This document shows, piece after piece, positions 17,421 through 25,170 of a stretch of 47,667 nt of DNA. Each line of letters begins with the position of its first letter. The stretch's first letter is position 1. Under the pieces are notes generated by a model. It did no database searches. It was not told the origin of the DNA and saw only the letters and a program-made list of their open reading frames with translations. The stretch comes from an uncultured Collinsella sp. (GTDB lineage: Bacteria > Actinomycetota > Coriobacteriia > Coriobacteriales > Coriobacteriaceae): the NCBI GenBank assembly GCA_900541145.1, contig UQIH01000018.1, forward strand, positions 1 to 47,667, given 5' to 3'. A program made the position numbers and the translations under genes.

Positions 17421-17515
17421 CTCGCCGATACATACTGTCTGGCGAATCGTTTGTCAACGAATTCGGTGAACGGTAGTAAATACCGTTCAAGCGTATGTAT
17501 GTATCGGTCGCCGAG
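17421..17515 (+). ncRNA. Structured leader element before the sialic-acid operon
   Basis: CCGATACATAC (17425-17435) pairs perfectly over 11 bp with GTATGTATCGG (17497-17507); CTCG/CGAG extends the stem outside. The enclosed region carries a second perfect 9-bp hairpin, TGAACGGTA (17467-17475) with TACCGTTCA (17481-17489). The whole lies just downstream of the predicted promoter and about 110 bases before the first start codon. It matches no riboswitch class I can name. It could be a ligand- or protein-binding leader, or DNA operators. Confidence 0.5.
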
Positions 17516-17572
17516 CGCGGCACCTCAGTTGGGTTCGTCGGTAGGTAAGGTATATATCGTCCGCAAGTTGCG

Positions 17573-17596
17573 CGGGGGCACGTCTAGGTGCTCCCG
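17573..17596 (+). other. Leader hairpin close to the first gene
   Basis: CGGGGGCAC (17573-17581) and GTGCTCCCG (17588-17596) form a 9-bp stem with one G-T wobble and a 6-base loop. No T tract follows. It ends 18 bases before the ribosome site at 17614 and could affect translation or mRNA stability. An alternative promoter, TTGGGT (17529) with TATATA (17551) and a 16-bp spacer, would start transcription near this hairpin. Confidence 0.4.
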
Positions 17597-17625
17597 AGTA
17601 AGATTCTCTATTGATAGGAGAAGAC

Positions 17626-19239
17626 ATGGCCATCATCAACAAGGGTATGTCCAGGCGTTCGTTCCTCGGCCTCACCGGCAGCGTCGCTGCTGTCGCAGGG
17701 CTTGGTCTCACCGGCTGCGGTGGCAGCTCTAGCGACGAGGGTTCCGCTTCCGGTTCCACCGATTCCGCCAACCGTGGCGGCGGCGTGATCACCGCTGGTT
17801 CCGCTTACGCTCCGTCCAGCTTCGATCCCGCCAGCACCGGCTCCGCTGTGGGCCTGGGTGCTAACTGGCACGTCGTCGAGGGCCTCTACGGCATCGATTA
17901 CCACGACTACAGCACCTTCAACGAGCTCGCCACCGACGATCCCAAGTCTGTGGACGACACCACTTTCGAGGTCACCATCCGCAAGGGCGCCAAGTTCTCC
18001 GATGGCACCGAGGTCACCGCTGACGATGTCGTTGCCTCCTACACCGCTTGCGCCGCTTCCGCTACCTACGCTCCGTTCTTCCAGCCCTTCGAGTCCATCG
18101 AGGCCAAGGACGCCAGCACCGTGACGGTCAAGACCAAGGTCCCCAACTTCTCCCTGCTCAAGGATCGTCTGGCCATCGTCCGCGTTACCCCGGCCACCCA
18201 GACCGAGGAGGATCGCGCCAAGCAGCCGATCGGCTCCGGCCCCTGGATGTACGACTCTATTTCCGATACCGAGATCACCCTGGTTCCCAACCCCGAGTAC
18301 AACGGTGAGTATGCTGCCGAGGATAAGAAGATCCAGTACAGTATCCTGACCGACCCCACCGCTCGCGTTACCGCTCAGCAGGAGGGCTCCACGCTCGTTA
18401 TGGAGCTCGTTACCGCTGACGCCGTCGACCAGCTCGAGAGCGCCGGCTGCAAGATCGATAACGTTCAGGGTTTCGGCACCCGCTTCATCATGTTCAACGT
18501 CGCCAAGGAGCCTTGGAACAACGTCAAGGTCCGTCAGGCTGTCATGTATGCGCTCGACACCGAGAAGATGGTCAGCAACACCTTCGCCGGCCTTGCCACC
18601 GCTGCCAGCTGCTACCTGCCCAAGAGCTTCACCAACTATCATGAGGCTTCCACGGTGTACAAGACCGACGCCAAGAAGGCTAAGAAGCTCATCGAGGAGT
18701 CTGGCATCACCCCGGGTGCCATCACCCTGCGCACCACCGACAACGAGCAGATTAAGGGCATGGCCGCCCAGGTCAAGAACGACCTCGACGCTCTCGGCTT
18801 CGATGTGACCATCCAGACCGATACCTCGCCGGCTACCTACGCTGCCATCGACGGCGGCGAGGCCTACGATATCCTCCTTGCCCCTGGCGATCCTTCCTGC
18901 TTCGGCGCCGACCCCGACCTGCTGCTCAACTGGTGGTACGGTGACAACGTCTGGATGCAGACCCGTTGCCCGTGGAAGGAGTCCGCTGAGTGGCAGAAAC
19001 TCCACGGTCTCATGGACGAGGCTCTTGCCGCCGAGGGCGACGAGCAGCAGAAGAAGTGGAACGAGTGCTTCGACATCATTGCCGACAACGCCGTTCTGTA
19101 CCCCGTTGTCCACGTCAAGACCGTCTCCGCTTCCTGGGACGATCCGTCCACTGCGCCCAACGGCGAGGCCCTCGATGGCTTCAAGGGCATCGGCACGACG
19201 AGCATGTCCTTCAGGGGCGTTGCGACCGTCAAGGCGTAA
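17626..19239 (+). CDS. Peptide-type ABC substrate-binding lipoprotein, probably for sialic acid
   Basis: Family 5 solute-binding protein of 537 residues. The N-terminus has a twin-arginine signal (SRRSFLGL) and a lipobox LTGC with Cys31, so it is a Tat-exported, lipid-anchored receptor. The mature part carries family-5 motifs such as TFEVTIRKGAKFSDGTEVTADDV and the later PIGSGPWMYD. Sequence alone would call it an oligopeptide or dipeptide binder. Its neighbours (NanA-like lyase, ROK kinase, NanE) make N-acetylneuraminate the likely ligand, as in the SatABCD system of Haemophilus ducreyi. ATG 17626 follows ATAGGAG. Confidence 0.85.
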   Translation: MAIINKGMSRRSFLGLTGSVAAVAGLGLTGCGGSSSDEGSASGSTDSANRGGGVITAGSAYAPSSFDPASTGSAVGLGANWHVVEGLYGIDYHDYSTFNELATDDPKSVDDTTFEVTIRKGAKFSDGTEVTADDVVASYTACAASATYAPFFQPFESIEAKDASTVTVKTKVPNFSLLKDRLAIVRVTPATQTEEDRAKQPIGSGPWMYDSISDTEITLVPNPEYNGEYAAEDKKIQYSILTDPTARVTAQQEGSTLVMELVTADAVDQLESAGCKIDNVQGFGTRFIMFNVAKEPWNNVKVRQAVMYALDTEKMVSNTFAGLATAASCYLPKSFTNYHEASTVYKTDAKKAKKLIEESGITPGAITLRTTDNEQIKGMAAQVKNDLDALGFDVTIQTDTSPATYAAIDGGEAYDILLAPGDPSCFGADPDLLLNWWYGDNVWMQTRCPWKESAEWQKLHGLMDEALAAEGDEQQKKWNECFDIIADNAVLYPVVHVKTVSASWDDPSTAPNGEALDGFKGIGTTSMSFRGVATVKA

Positions 19240-19301
19240 GACTCGCTTGAGTCTGTATGCAGGATGTCGGTCGTTGTGACCGTATCCTCATAGTTGAAAC
19301 A

Positions 19302-19335
19302 AAGACCCGGGCGGCAACGATGTCGCTCGGGTCTT
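19302..19335 (+). other. Intercistronic hairpin after the binding-protein gene
   Basis: AAGACCCGGGCG (19302-19313) pairs with CGCTCGGGTCTT (19324-19335) over 12 bp with one wobble. No T run follows. Such hairpins after binding-protein genes often protect the upstream mRNA or partly terminate, giving more receptor than permease. Confidence 0.6.
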
Positions 19336-19396
19336 GTAATGAGTATCCGTACTCATATACCAGTTGGTCCTACCGACAAAAGAAAGGGGAGAGAAC

Positions 19397-20353
19397 GTGA
19401 ACAACTTGCTACGTTTGATTGGAAGGCGTCTTGTGGCGCTGCCGATCATGGCATTGGGCGTCACCGTCCTGGTGTTCTTCCTTATGTCGTTCTCCAAGAC
19501 CGACCCCGCCTACACGGCGTTGGGTGACGGTGCCTCGCCCGAGGCGGTTGCCGAGTACCATGAGAAGTATGGTCTGGACGACCCCTGGCCCGTGCGCTAC
19601 GTGCGCTATATGGGCGATCTGATCCATGGCGACATGGGCACCTATGGTGCTGCTCGCAACTCCGTTGCCAAGCGCATCTCCACGGCCCTGCCCGTCACGA
19701 TGCAGCTGACCTTTATCGGTCTTGCTATCGGTGCGGTCGTTTCGTTTTTGCTCGGCGTCATCGCGGCACTGTATCGCGACAAATGGCCGGACCAAGTGAT
19801 CCGCGTCTTTTCCATCGCCGGCTTGGCAACCCCGTCGTTCTGGCTTGCCGTTCTGTTGATCCTGCTGTTCTCTTCCTACCTTAAGGTGCTCCCGGCATCG
19901 GGTGCTCTGCCTCACTTCACCACGAATCCGGTTGGCTATCTGGGACGTATGATCATGCCCGCTATCGCCTTGGCATTTCCGCTGACGGGCCAGATGACTC
20001 GTATTGTGCGTACCGCCATGGTCGAGGAGCTCGACAAGGATTATGTCCGTATGGCTCGCGGCGCCGGCGTTCCCGAGAAGGTCGTCGTCGGCATCAACGT
20101 TCTTCGCAATGCGCTGATCACCCCGGTCACCACCCTCGGTCTTAAGATCGGTTACCTCATGGGCGGCGCCGTCGTCATCGAGGTTATCTTCAACCTCCCC
20201 GGCATGGGCACCGCGATTCTGCAGGGCGTTCAGGGCAACGAGGCGAACCTGGTTCAGGGCGTCGTCATCGTCGTTGCTCTTGCCTTCATCATCATCAACA
20301 TCGTGGTTGACATGCTCTACCTGCTCATCAACCCGCGCATCAGGACGGTGTAG
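19397..20353 (+). CDS. ABC transporter permease, DppB/SatB type
   Basis: An inner-membrane permease of 318 residues with about six hydrophobic helices. It begins in the typical DppB manner (RLIGRRLVALPIMALGVTVLVFFLM), and the EAA loop that contacts the ATPase is visible (DYVRMARGAGVPEKVVVGINVLRNALI). GTG 19397 follows AAAGGGGA and is preferred to an in-frame ATG upstream. It pairs with the permease half of the next gene to form the sialic-acid import channel. Only 3 bases separate it from that gene. Confidence 0.9.
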   Translation: MNNLLRLIGRRLVALPIMALGVTVLVFFLMSFSKTDPAYTALGDGASPEAVAEYHEKYGLDDPWPVRYVRYMGDLIHGDMGTYGAARNSVAKRISTALPVTMQLTFIGLAIGAVVSFLLGVIAALYRDKWPDQVIRVFSIAGLATPSFWLAVLLILLFSSYLKVLPASGALPHFTTNPVGYLGRMIMPAIALAFPLTGQMTRIVRTAMVEELDKDYVRMARGAGVPEKVVVGINVLRNALITPVTTLGLKIGYLMGGAVVIEVIFNLPGMGTAILQGVQGNEANLVQGVVIVVALAFIIINIVVDMLYLLINPRIRTV

Positions 20354-20356
20354 ATT

Positions 20357-22372
20357 ATGGTAAAGATTCGAGAGAAGCAAACCGAGCAGCTCGAGAAGGC
20401 TGCCTCCAAGGGGCTCAAGCTCGGTGGCTGGAAGAAGATGACGCTGTCTTCTAAGATTGCCGCCGTCGTGCTGGTGCTGGTCGCCCTGACTGCGATTCTG
20501 GCGCCCCTTCTTGCCCCCTATAGCCCGGTCGAGATCTTTACGGCTCGCCAGGCTCCCGGCAACGGATTTATCTTCGGTACCGACGATAAGGGTCGCGACA
20601 TTCTGTCGCGTATGCTCTACGGTGGTCGTTACTCGCTGATTATCGGCTTTGGCGCCACTGCCATGGCTCTGGTCTGCGGCTCGGTCGTGGGCGCCCTTGC
20701 AGCGGTTTCGCGCAAGCCCGTCTCCGAGACGATCATGCGTATCTTGGACATCATCATGTCCATCCCGGGCATCGCCCTCGCGGCCGTCTTCGTCTCCATC
20801 CTGGGCAACTCCGTGCCGTCGATCATCTTCGCCATCGGCTTTATGTACACTCCGCAGATTGCCCGTATCGTGCGTGCCAACATCGTGTCCGAGTATGGCG
20901 AGGACTATGTCCGCGCGGTCATCGTTTCCGGCGCCAAGGCTCCGTGGATTTTGATCAAGCATGTTCTGCGTAACTGCATCGCCCCGATTATGGTCTTCAC
21001 CGTTACCCTGGTCGCCGACGCCATCATCTTCGAGGCCTCGCTGACCTTCATCGGCGCTGGTATCCAGGAGCCCACCGCTACCTGGGGCAACATCCTCGCC
21101 GACGCCCGCGGCGGCGTGCTCGCCGGCCGTTGGTGGCAGGCGCTGTTCCCGGGCCTGGCCATCATGATCACCTGCCTGGCGCTCAACATCCTCTCCGAGG
21201 GCATTACCGACGCCATGGCCGCTGCTCCCTCCGCCGCCCTGGATCCTACCGATTCCTCCAAGCGTCGCGAGGCCGATCTGCTGGTCTCCGACCCCGTTCG
21301 CGCCTACAAGGAGCAGGCCCAGTCCCTCGCCGCTCGCCTTGGCGCCCTGCGCGATGTCGAGCTCAAGCGTGACGATCGCCACGTGCCCGACGAGTCCGTT
21401 GAGCCGATTCTCTCGGTCCGTGACTTCTGCATCCAGTTTGAGCATCACGGCGATATCAACGTCGTCGACCATGTCAACTTTGACGTTCGTCCTGGTCAGA
21501 CCATGGGCCTGGTGGGCGAGTCCGGTTGCGGTAAGTCCATCACCACGCTGGCCATCATGGGCCTGACCGACGATGACGAGCATCTTTCCGGCGAGGTCCT
21601 CTGGGAGGGCCGTGACCTGCTCAAGATGAGCAAGAAGGAGTGGTTCGGCCTGCGCGGTACCGATATCGCTATGGTCTATCAGGACGCCCTGTCCTCACTC
21701 AACCCCTCCATGCTCATCTCTGCCCAGATGAAGCAGCTCACCAAGCGCGGCGGAACCCGCAGCGCCGAGGAGCTCCTGGAGCTCGTCGGCCTCGATCCCA
21801 AGCGCACGCTCGAGAGCTATCCGCATGAGCTCTCCGGCGGCCAGCGTCAGCGTGTCCTGATCGCTATGGCCCTTACCCGCGACCCCAAGCTGGTCATCTG
21901 CGACGAGCCCACGACCGCTCTGGACGTTACCGTTCAGAAGCAGGTCATCAAGCTGCTCAACGATCTTCAGGCCAAGCTCGGCTTTGCCATGATCTTCGTT
22001 TCGCACGACCTGGCGCTGGTCGCCGAGGTCGCCCACAACATCACGGTTATGTACGCTGGCCAGGTTATCGAGCAGGCGCCCACCAAGGAGCTGCTCACTA
22101 ACCCGATCCACGAGTACACCCGCGGTCTTCTGGGTTCCGTTCTGTCCATCGAGAGCGGTTCGGGCCGCCTGCACCAGGTGCCCGGCGCCGTTCCGAGTCC
22201 GCGCGATTTCCCCAAGGGCGATCGCTTCGCGCCCCGCTCGAGCCATCCGCGTATTGGCCTGGACACCCGTCCGGTCTTCAAGCGCGTGCCCGGCACCGAG
22301 CACTTCTATTCCGAGCTCCCCGACGAGGTGCTCAAGGCAAATGGTTTGACCCCTCACGCGGAGGTGATGTAG
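20357..22372 (+). CDS. Fused ABC permease-ATPase (DppC-DppD fusion)
   Basis: One 671-residue polypeptide joins a DppC-type permease (about residues 30-300) and a DppD-type ATPase (about 350-640). The permease shows the GTDDKGRDILSRMLYGGRYSL start, several hydrophobic helices and the EAA loop EDYVRAVIVSGAKAPWILIKHVLRN. The ATPase has Walker A GESGCGKS, signature LSGGQRQRVLIAMAL, Walker B LVICDEPTTALD and a C-terminal oligopeptide-ABC tail. A charged linker (about 295-345) joins them. There is no frameshift at the join, so this is a true fusion. As I recall, SatC of Haemophilus ducreyi is also a permease-ATPase, which supports a sialic-acid role. Confidence 0.9.
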   Translation: MVKIREKQTEQLEKAASKGLKLGGWKKMTLSSKIAAVVLVLVALTAILAPLLAPYSPVEIFTARQAPGNGFIFGTDDKGRDILSRMLYGGRYSLIIGFGATAMALVCGSVVGALAAVSRKPVSETIMRILDIIMSIPGIALAAVFVSILGNSVPSIIFAIGFMYTPQIARIVRANIVSEYGEDYVRAVIVSGAKAPWILIKHVLRNCIAPIMVFTVTLVADAIIFEASLTFIGAGIQEPTATWGNILADARGGVLAGRWWQALFPGLAIMITCLALNILSEGITDAMAAAPSAALDPTDSSKRREADLLVSDPVRAYKEQAQSLAARLGALRDVELKRDDRHVPDESVEPILSVRDFCIQFEHHGDINVVDHVNFDVRPGQTMGLVGESGCGKSITTLAIMGLTDDDEHLSGEVLWEGRDLLKMSKKEWFGLRGTDIAMVYQDALSSLNPSMLISAQMKQLTKRGGTRSAEELLELVGLDPKRTLESYPHELSGGQRQRVLIAMALTRDPKLVICDEPTTALDVTVQKQVIKLLNDLQAKLGFAMIFVSHDLALVAEVAHNITVMYAGQVIEQAPTKELLTNPIHEYTRGLLGSVLSIESGSGRLHQVPGAVPSPRDFPKGDRFAPRSSHPRIGLDTRPVFKRVPGTEHFYSELPDEVLKANGLTPHAEVM

Positions 22373-23200
22373 ATGAGCGAGACCGCAGTCAACGGCGTCG
22401 AGCCGATCATCTTCCTTGATGACGTCCACGTCACCTTTAGGACCCGTACCGGCTCGATTCTGCACCCCAACCTGGTTCACGCCGTCCAGGGTGTAACGAT
22501 TAAGCTCATGCCCGGTCAGACGATTGGCATCGTCGGCGAGTCCGGTTGCGGTAAGTCCACCACCGCTAACGTCATGTGCGGCCTGCAGGCCCCCACGAGC
22601 GGCAAGGTCTACTTTAAGGGCAAGGACGTTACCAAACGTACCGCCGAGGACCGTCGCCACATGGGTCGCGTCATCTCGGTCGTGTTCCAGAACCCGGCCA
22701 CGGCGCTCAACCCCCGCATGGTCGTTCGCGAGCAGCTGCTCGACCCCATGCGCGTCCACAACCTGGGTACCGAGGCCGAGCAGGAGAAGCGCGTCAAGGA
22801 GCTTTTGGAGCTCACCGGTCTGCCCAGCTCCGCCGCCGAGGTTCTTCCCGGCCAGCTTTCGGGCGGCCAGCGTCAGCGCGTCGCAATTGCCCGTGCCCTG
22901 TCGCTGAACCCCGATGCCATCATCGCCGACGAGCCCACCTCGGCTCTGGACGTTTCGGTCCGCGCGCAGATTCTCAACCTGTTGACCGACCTTAAGAAGG
23001 AGCTCGGCCTGGCCATGGTGTTCATCAGCCATGATATCCAGACGGTCCGCTATATCTCTGACGACATCATCGTTATGAATGGCGGCAAGATCGTCGAGCA
23101 GGGCGAGGCCAAGCAGGTCTTCCAGCACCCCCAGGACCCCTACACCAAGATGCTGCTCGGCGCTGCGCCGTCGCTGCTGCATCCCAAGCTCGGCGAGTAG
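22373..23200 (+). CDS. ABC transporter ATP-binding protein, DppF/SatD type
   Basis: The second nucleotide-binding subunit of the importer, 275 residues. Walker A is GESGCGKST, the signature LSGGQRQRVAIARAL, Walker B AIIADEPTSALD, and the switch histidine lies in FISHDIQTVRYISD. It is shorter than most OppF proteins and lacks the cysteine-containing tail often seen in OppD/OppF, such as the two encoded at 39348-41467. It starts at ATG 22373, directly after the stop of the fused gene. The ribosome site GGAGGTGAT lies inside that gene's end, a sign of tight coupling. Confidence 0.92.
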   Translation: MSETAVNGVEPIIFLDDVHVTFRTRTGSILHPNLVHAVQGVTIKLMPGQTIGIVGESGCGKSTTANVMCGLQAPTSGKVYFKGKDVTKRTAEDRRHMGRVISVVFQNPATALNPRMVVREQLLDPMRVHNLGTEAEQEKRVKELLELTGLPSSAAEVLPGQLSGGQRQRVAIARALSLNPDAIIADEPTSALDVSVRAQILNLLTDLKKELGLAMVFISHDIQTVRYISDDIIVMNGGKIVEQGEAKQVFQHPQDPYTKMLLGAAPSLLHPKLGE

Positions 23201-23221
23201 CCTCGCTTTCCCTCCCGTGCC

Positions 23222-23239
23222 CCCGGTTCACTTACCGGG
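23222..23239 (+). other. Intercistronic hairpin before the esterase genes
   Basis: CCCGGT (23222-23227) pairs with ACCGGG (23234-23239) around TCACTT. It is short and has no T tract. It sits in the 80-bp gap between the ATPase and esterase genes and separates the transporter block from the enzyme block. Confidence 0.4.
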
Positions 23240-23280
23240 CGCACCTCCGTTGCGATTTCGAAAGGCTGGGTTCACGAGCC

Positions 23281-24258
23281 ATGCCAAGTGCTCAGGAGCT
23301 ACAACAGCAATTTGGTGAATATCGAGGCGCTATGCCCCGTCCATCGGATTTCGATCTCTTTTGGAAGGACCGCATGGCCGAGGCCGACGCCGTCGAGCTC
23401 GACTATGCGATTGAGGCGGCTTCGGTTGCGGATTCCGCGACCTGTCGGTTTTTCGACCTCTGGTATACCGGCATGTGTGGTGCACGCCTGCATGCCAAGT
23501 ATCTCAAGCCGGTTTCGGACGAGCCCGTGCCGCTGGTGCTACAGTTCCACGGCTATCCGGGTGCAAGCCGCAGCTGGTTTGAGCAGGCGTCGTTTGCGGG
23601 CATGGGCATGGCACTCATCGCTCTCGATTGTCCTGGCCAGGGTGGCCCCTCCGAGGATATTGGTGGATTTGAAGGCACGACGGTTGCTGGGCATATCGTC
23701 GCCGGTATCGACGGCGACCCGGCCAACCTCTACTATGTCCGCTTGCACCAAGATATTCGCATCCTGTGCCGCATCGTTCGCGAGCTCGAGGGCATCGATC
23801 TTTCCCGCGTATTTGTGAACGGCGCGTCGCAGGGCGGCGGTCTGGGCATTGCTACCTGTGCGCTTAACAGCGAGCTTATCAATCGCGCCGCCATCCTCTA
23901 TCCCTTCCTGTCAGATTTCCGCCTGGTCTGGGATTTGGATGCCGACGACATTGCCTACGAGGGCCTGCGCTATTGGTCTCGCTGGTTTGACGAGGACTCG
24001 ACTCGTATTGACGAAGCCTATGCCAAGCTGGCGTACTTCGATTCCAAGAACTTTGCCCCTATGGTCAAATGCCCCGTGCTGTTTGGCACCGGCACAGCCG
24101 ATATCGTCTGTCCGCCAGCGACGCAGTTTGCGGTCTATAACAACCTGACCTGCGAAAAGCGTCATGAGTTCTTTGAAGGCTTTGGCCACGAGGAGATTCA
24201 GGATTTTGACGATCTGATCATTCCGTTTTTCTGCAAGGGAGGGGAGGCTCATGTCTAA
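23281..24258 (+). CDS. AXE1-family carbohydrate acetylesterase (possible sialate O-acetylesterase)
   Basis: Alpha/beta-hydrolase of the acetylxylan esterase / cephalosporin-C deacetylase family, 325 residues. The catalytic triad is visible: Ser183 in GASQGG, Asp274 in GTGTADIVCPP and His303 in FGHEEI. QFHGYPGAS forms the oxyanion side. It has no signal peptide, so it acts in the cytoplasm on imported sugar. In a sialic-acid operon the natural job would be removing O-acetyl groups from sialic acid before the lyase acts; I infer this from context. The ribosome site is weak (GAAAGG 14 bases before the ATG). The end overlaps the next gene by 8 bases. Confidence 0.88.
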   Translation: MPSAQELQQQFGEYRGAMPRPSDFDLFWKDRMAEADAVELDYAIEAASVADSATCRFFDLWYTGMCGARLHAKYLKPVSDEPVPLVLQFHGYPGASRSWFEQASFAGMGMALIALDCPGQGGPSEDIGGFEGTTVAGHIVAGIDGDPANLYYVRLHQDIRILCRIVRELEGIDLSRVFVNGASQGGGLGIATCALNSELINRAAILYPFLSDFRLVWDLDADDIAYEGLRYWSRWFDEDSTRIDEAYAKLAYFDSKNFAPMVKCPVLFGTGTADIVCPPATQFAVYNNLTCEKRHEFFEGFGHEEIQDFDDLIIPFFCKGGEAHV

Positions 24259-25102
24259 GTGCGAGAGCAATGTTGACGAGCTGATTGTCCCCGGACTCGT
24301 GGGAATTCCTGGAACGGTTTCGTCAAGGCTCGCAGAATATCGGGGCTGGCGCGGTGATGTCCAAGCAGATGTTTCTGATTTAGAGACATGCGCTTCGAAT
24401 CTTGAGATTCAAGGCCTGGCCATAACAGCGATTGACTTTGTTAACCCCTGCGCCCGTTACTCGGAGGTCTCCTTTGAGCTCGGTGACGATGCGATTCACG
24501 CTCGTTTGATCGAGCCTGTCGGTCGTGCCCGAGTATCTGAGCGCGTGCCGCTGTGCCTGATGTTCCACGACATCGATCGGCCTGTGCGCGGCTGGCATCA
24601 CATGACGAGATTTGCCGCCATGGGGTATGCCGTTCTCGCGCTGGATGACGATGTTGCTGGTGCGGACGACCTGCAGCGGGGGATTTCTTCGCCCGCATTT
24701 GTCAGGCGCGTCCGTTGGGGCTGCGCGTTGGCGAAGGTCGCGCGCAATCTTGATGGCATGGACCCCGACCGCATCTTTGCATGGGGCGAGGGTCTTGGCG
24801 GCGGAGTCGCGCTGGCGGTTTCTGCTCTGGACGAGCGGGGCCTCGCCTGCACGGCGGTTGCCAATCCGCTTCCTGGCGGCCTTGAGGCGTTGTCGTCTCG
24901 GGTGCGCGGATCGGTGCTCATGGGCACATCGCTTATGGATACCGTGAGCGATCCCAAGGATCAGTTTGCCGTATTCAACGGTCTTGAGTGTGACCGGAGG
25001 CATATCATCTATGCAAAATACGCTCACGAGCGCATCAATGCGTTCGAAAATGAAGTCGTCGACTTTTTTAACCAAACGTTCTACTCGTGTTCTTTGGCCT
25101 AG
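24251..25102 (+). CDS. Esterase-like protein lacking the catalytic serine (AXE1 pseudoenzyme)
   Basis: A 283-residue relative of the preceding esterase. Matching blocks are LCLMFHDIDRPVRGW, FAAMGYAVLALDDD, MDPDRIFAWGEGLGGGVAL, VLMGTSLMDTVSDP and the end YAHERINAFENEVVDFF. At the nucleophile elbow the sibling's GASQGG is GEGLGG here, so the serine is Gly181 (GGT codon, one transition from AGT). Asp230 and His259 remain. The frame is intact and the start overlaps the esterase end (ATGTCTAA), so it is translated in step with it. It may be a partner or regulator of the active enzyme, or a recent duplicate losing function. Confidence 0.85.
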   Translation: MSKCESNVDELIVPGLVGIPGTVSSRLAEYRGWRGDVQADVSDLETCASNLEIQGLAITAIDFVNPCARYSEVSFELGDDAIHARLIEPVGRARVSERVPLCLMFHDIDRPVRGWHHMTRFAAMGYAVLALDDDVAGADDLQRGISSPAFVRRVRWGCALAKVARNLDGMDPDRIFAWGEGLGGGVALAVSALDERGLACTAVANPLPGGLEALSSRVRGSVLMGTSLMDTVSDPKDQFAVFNGLECDRRHIIYAKYAHERINAFENEVVDFFNQTFYSCSLA

Positions 25103-25170
25103 ACGGCCTGGACACTGCCAACAAGAGTGGGTGGCATAGGGCCGCCCGCCAGACAGCTAAGGAGATTCTT

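Noticed and set aside
17421..17515. T-box or known riboswitch class
   Set aside because: No T-box sequence, no recognisable conserved core of known classes, and no terminator/antiterminator pair was seen.
17626..23200. Plain dipeptide/oligopeptide transporter
   Set aside because: Sequence families are the peptide type, but gene context is a full sialic-acid pathway and the fused permease-ATPase resembles the Sat system; kept as inference, not proof.
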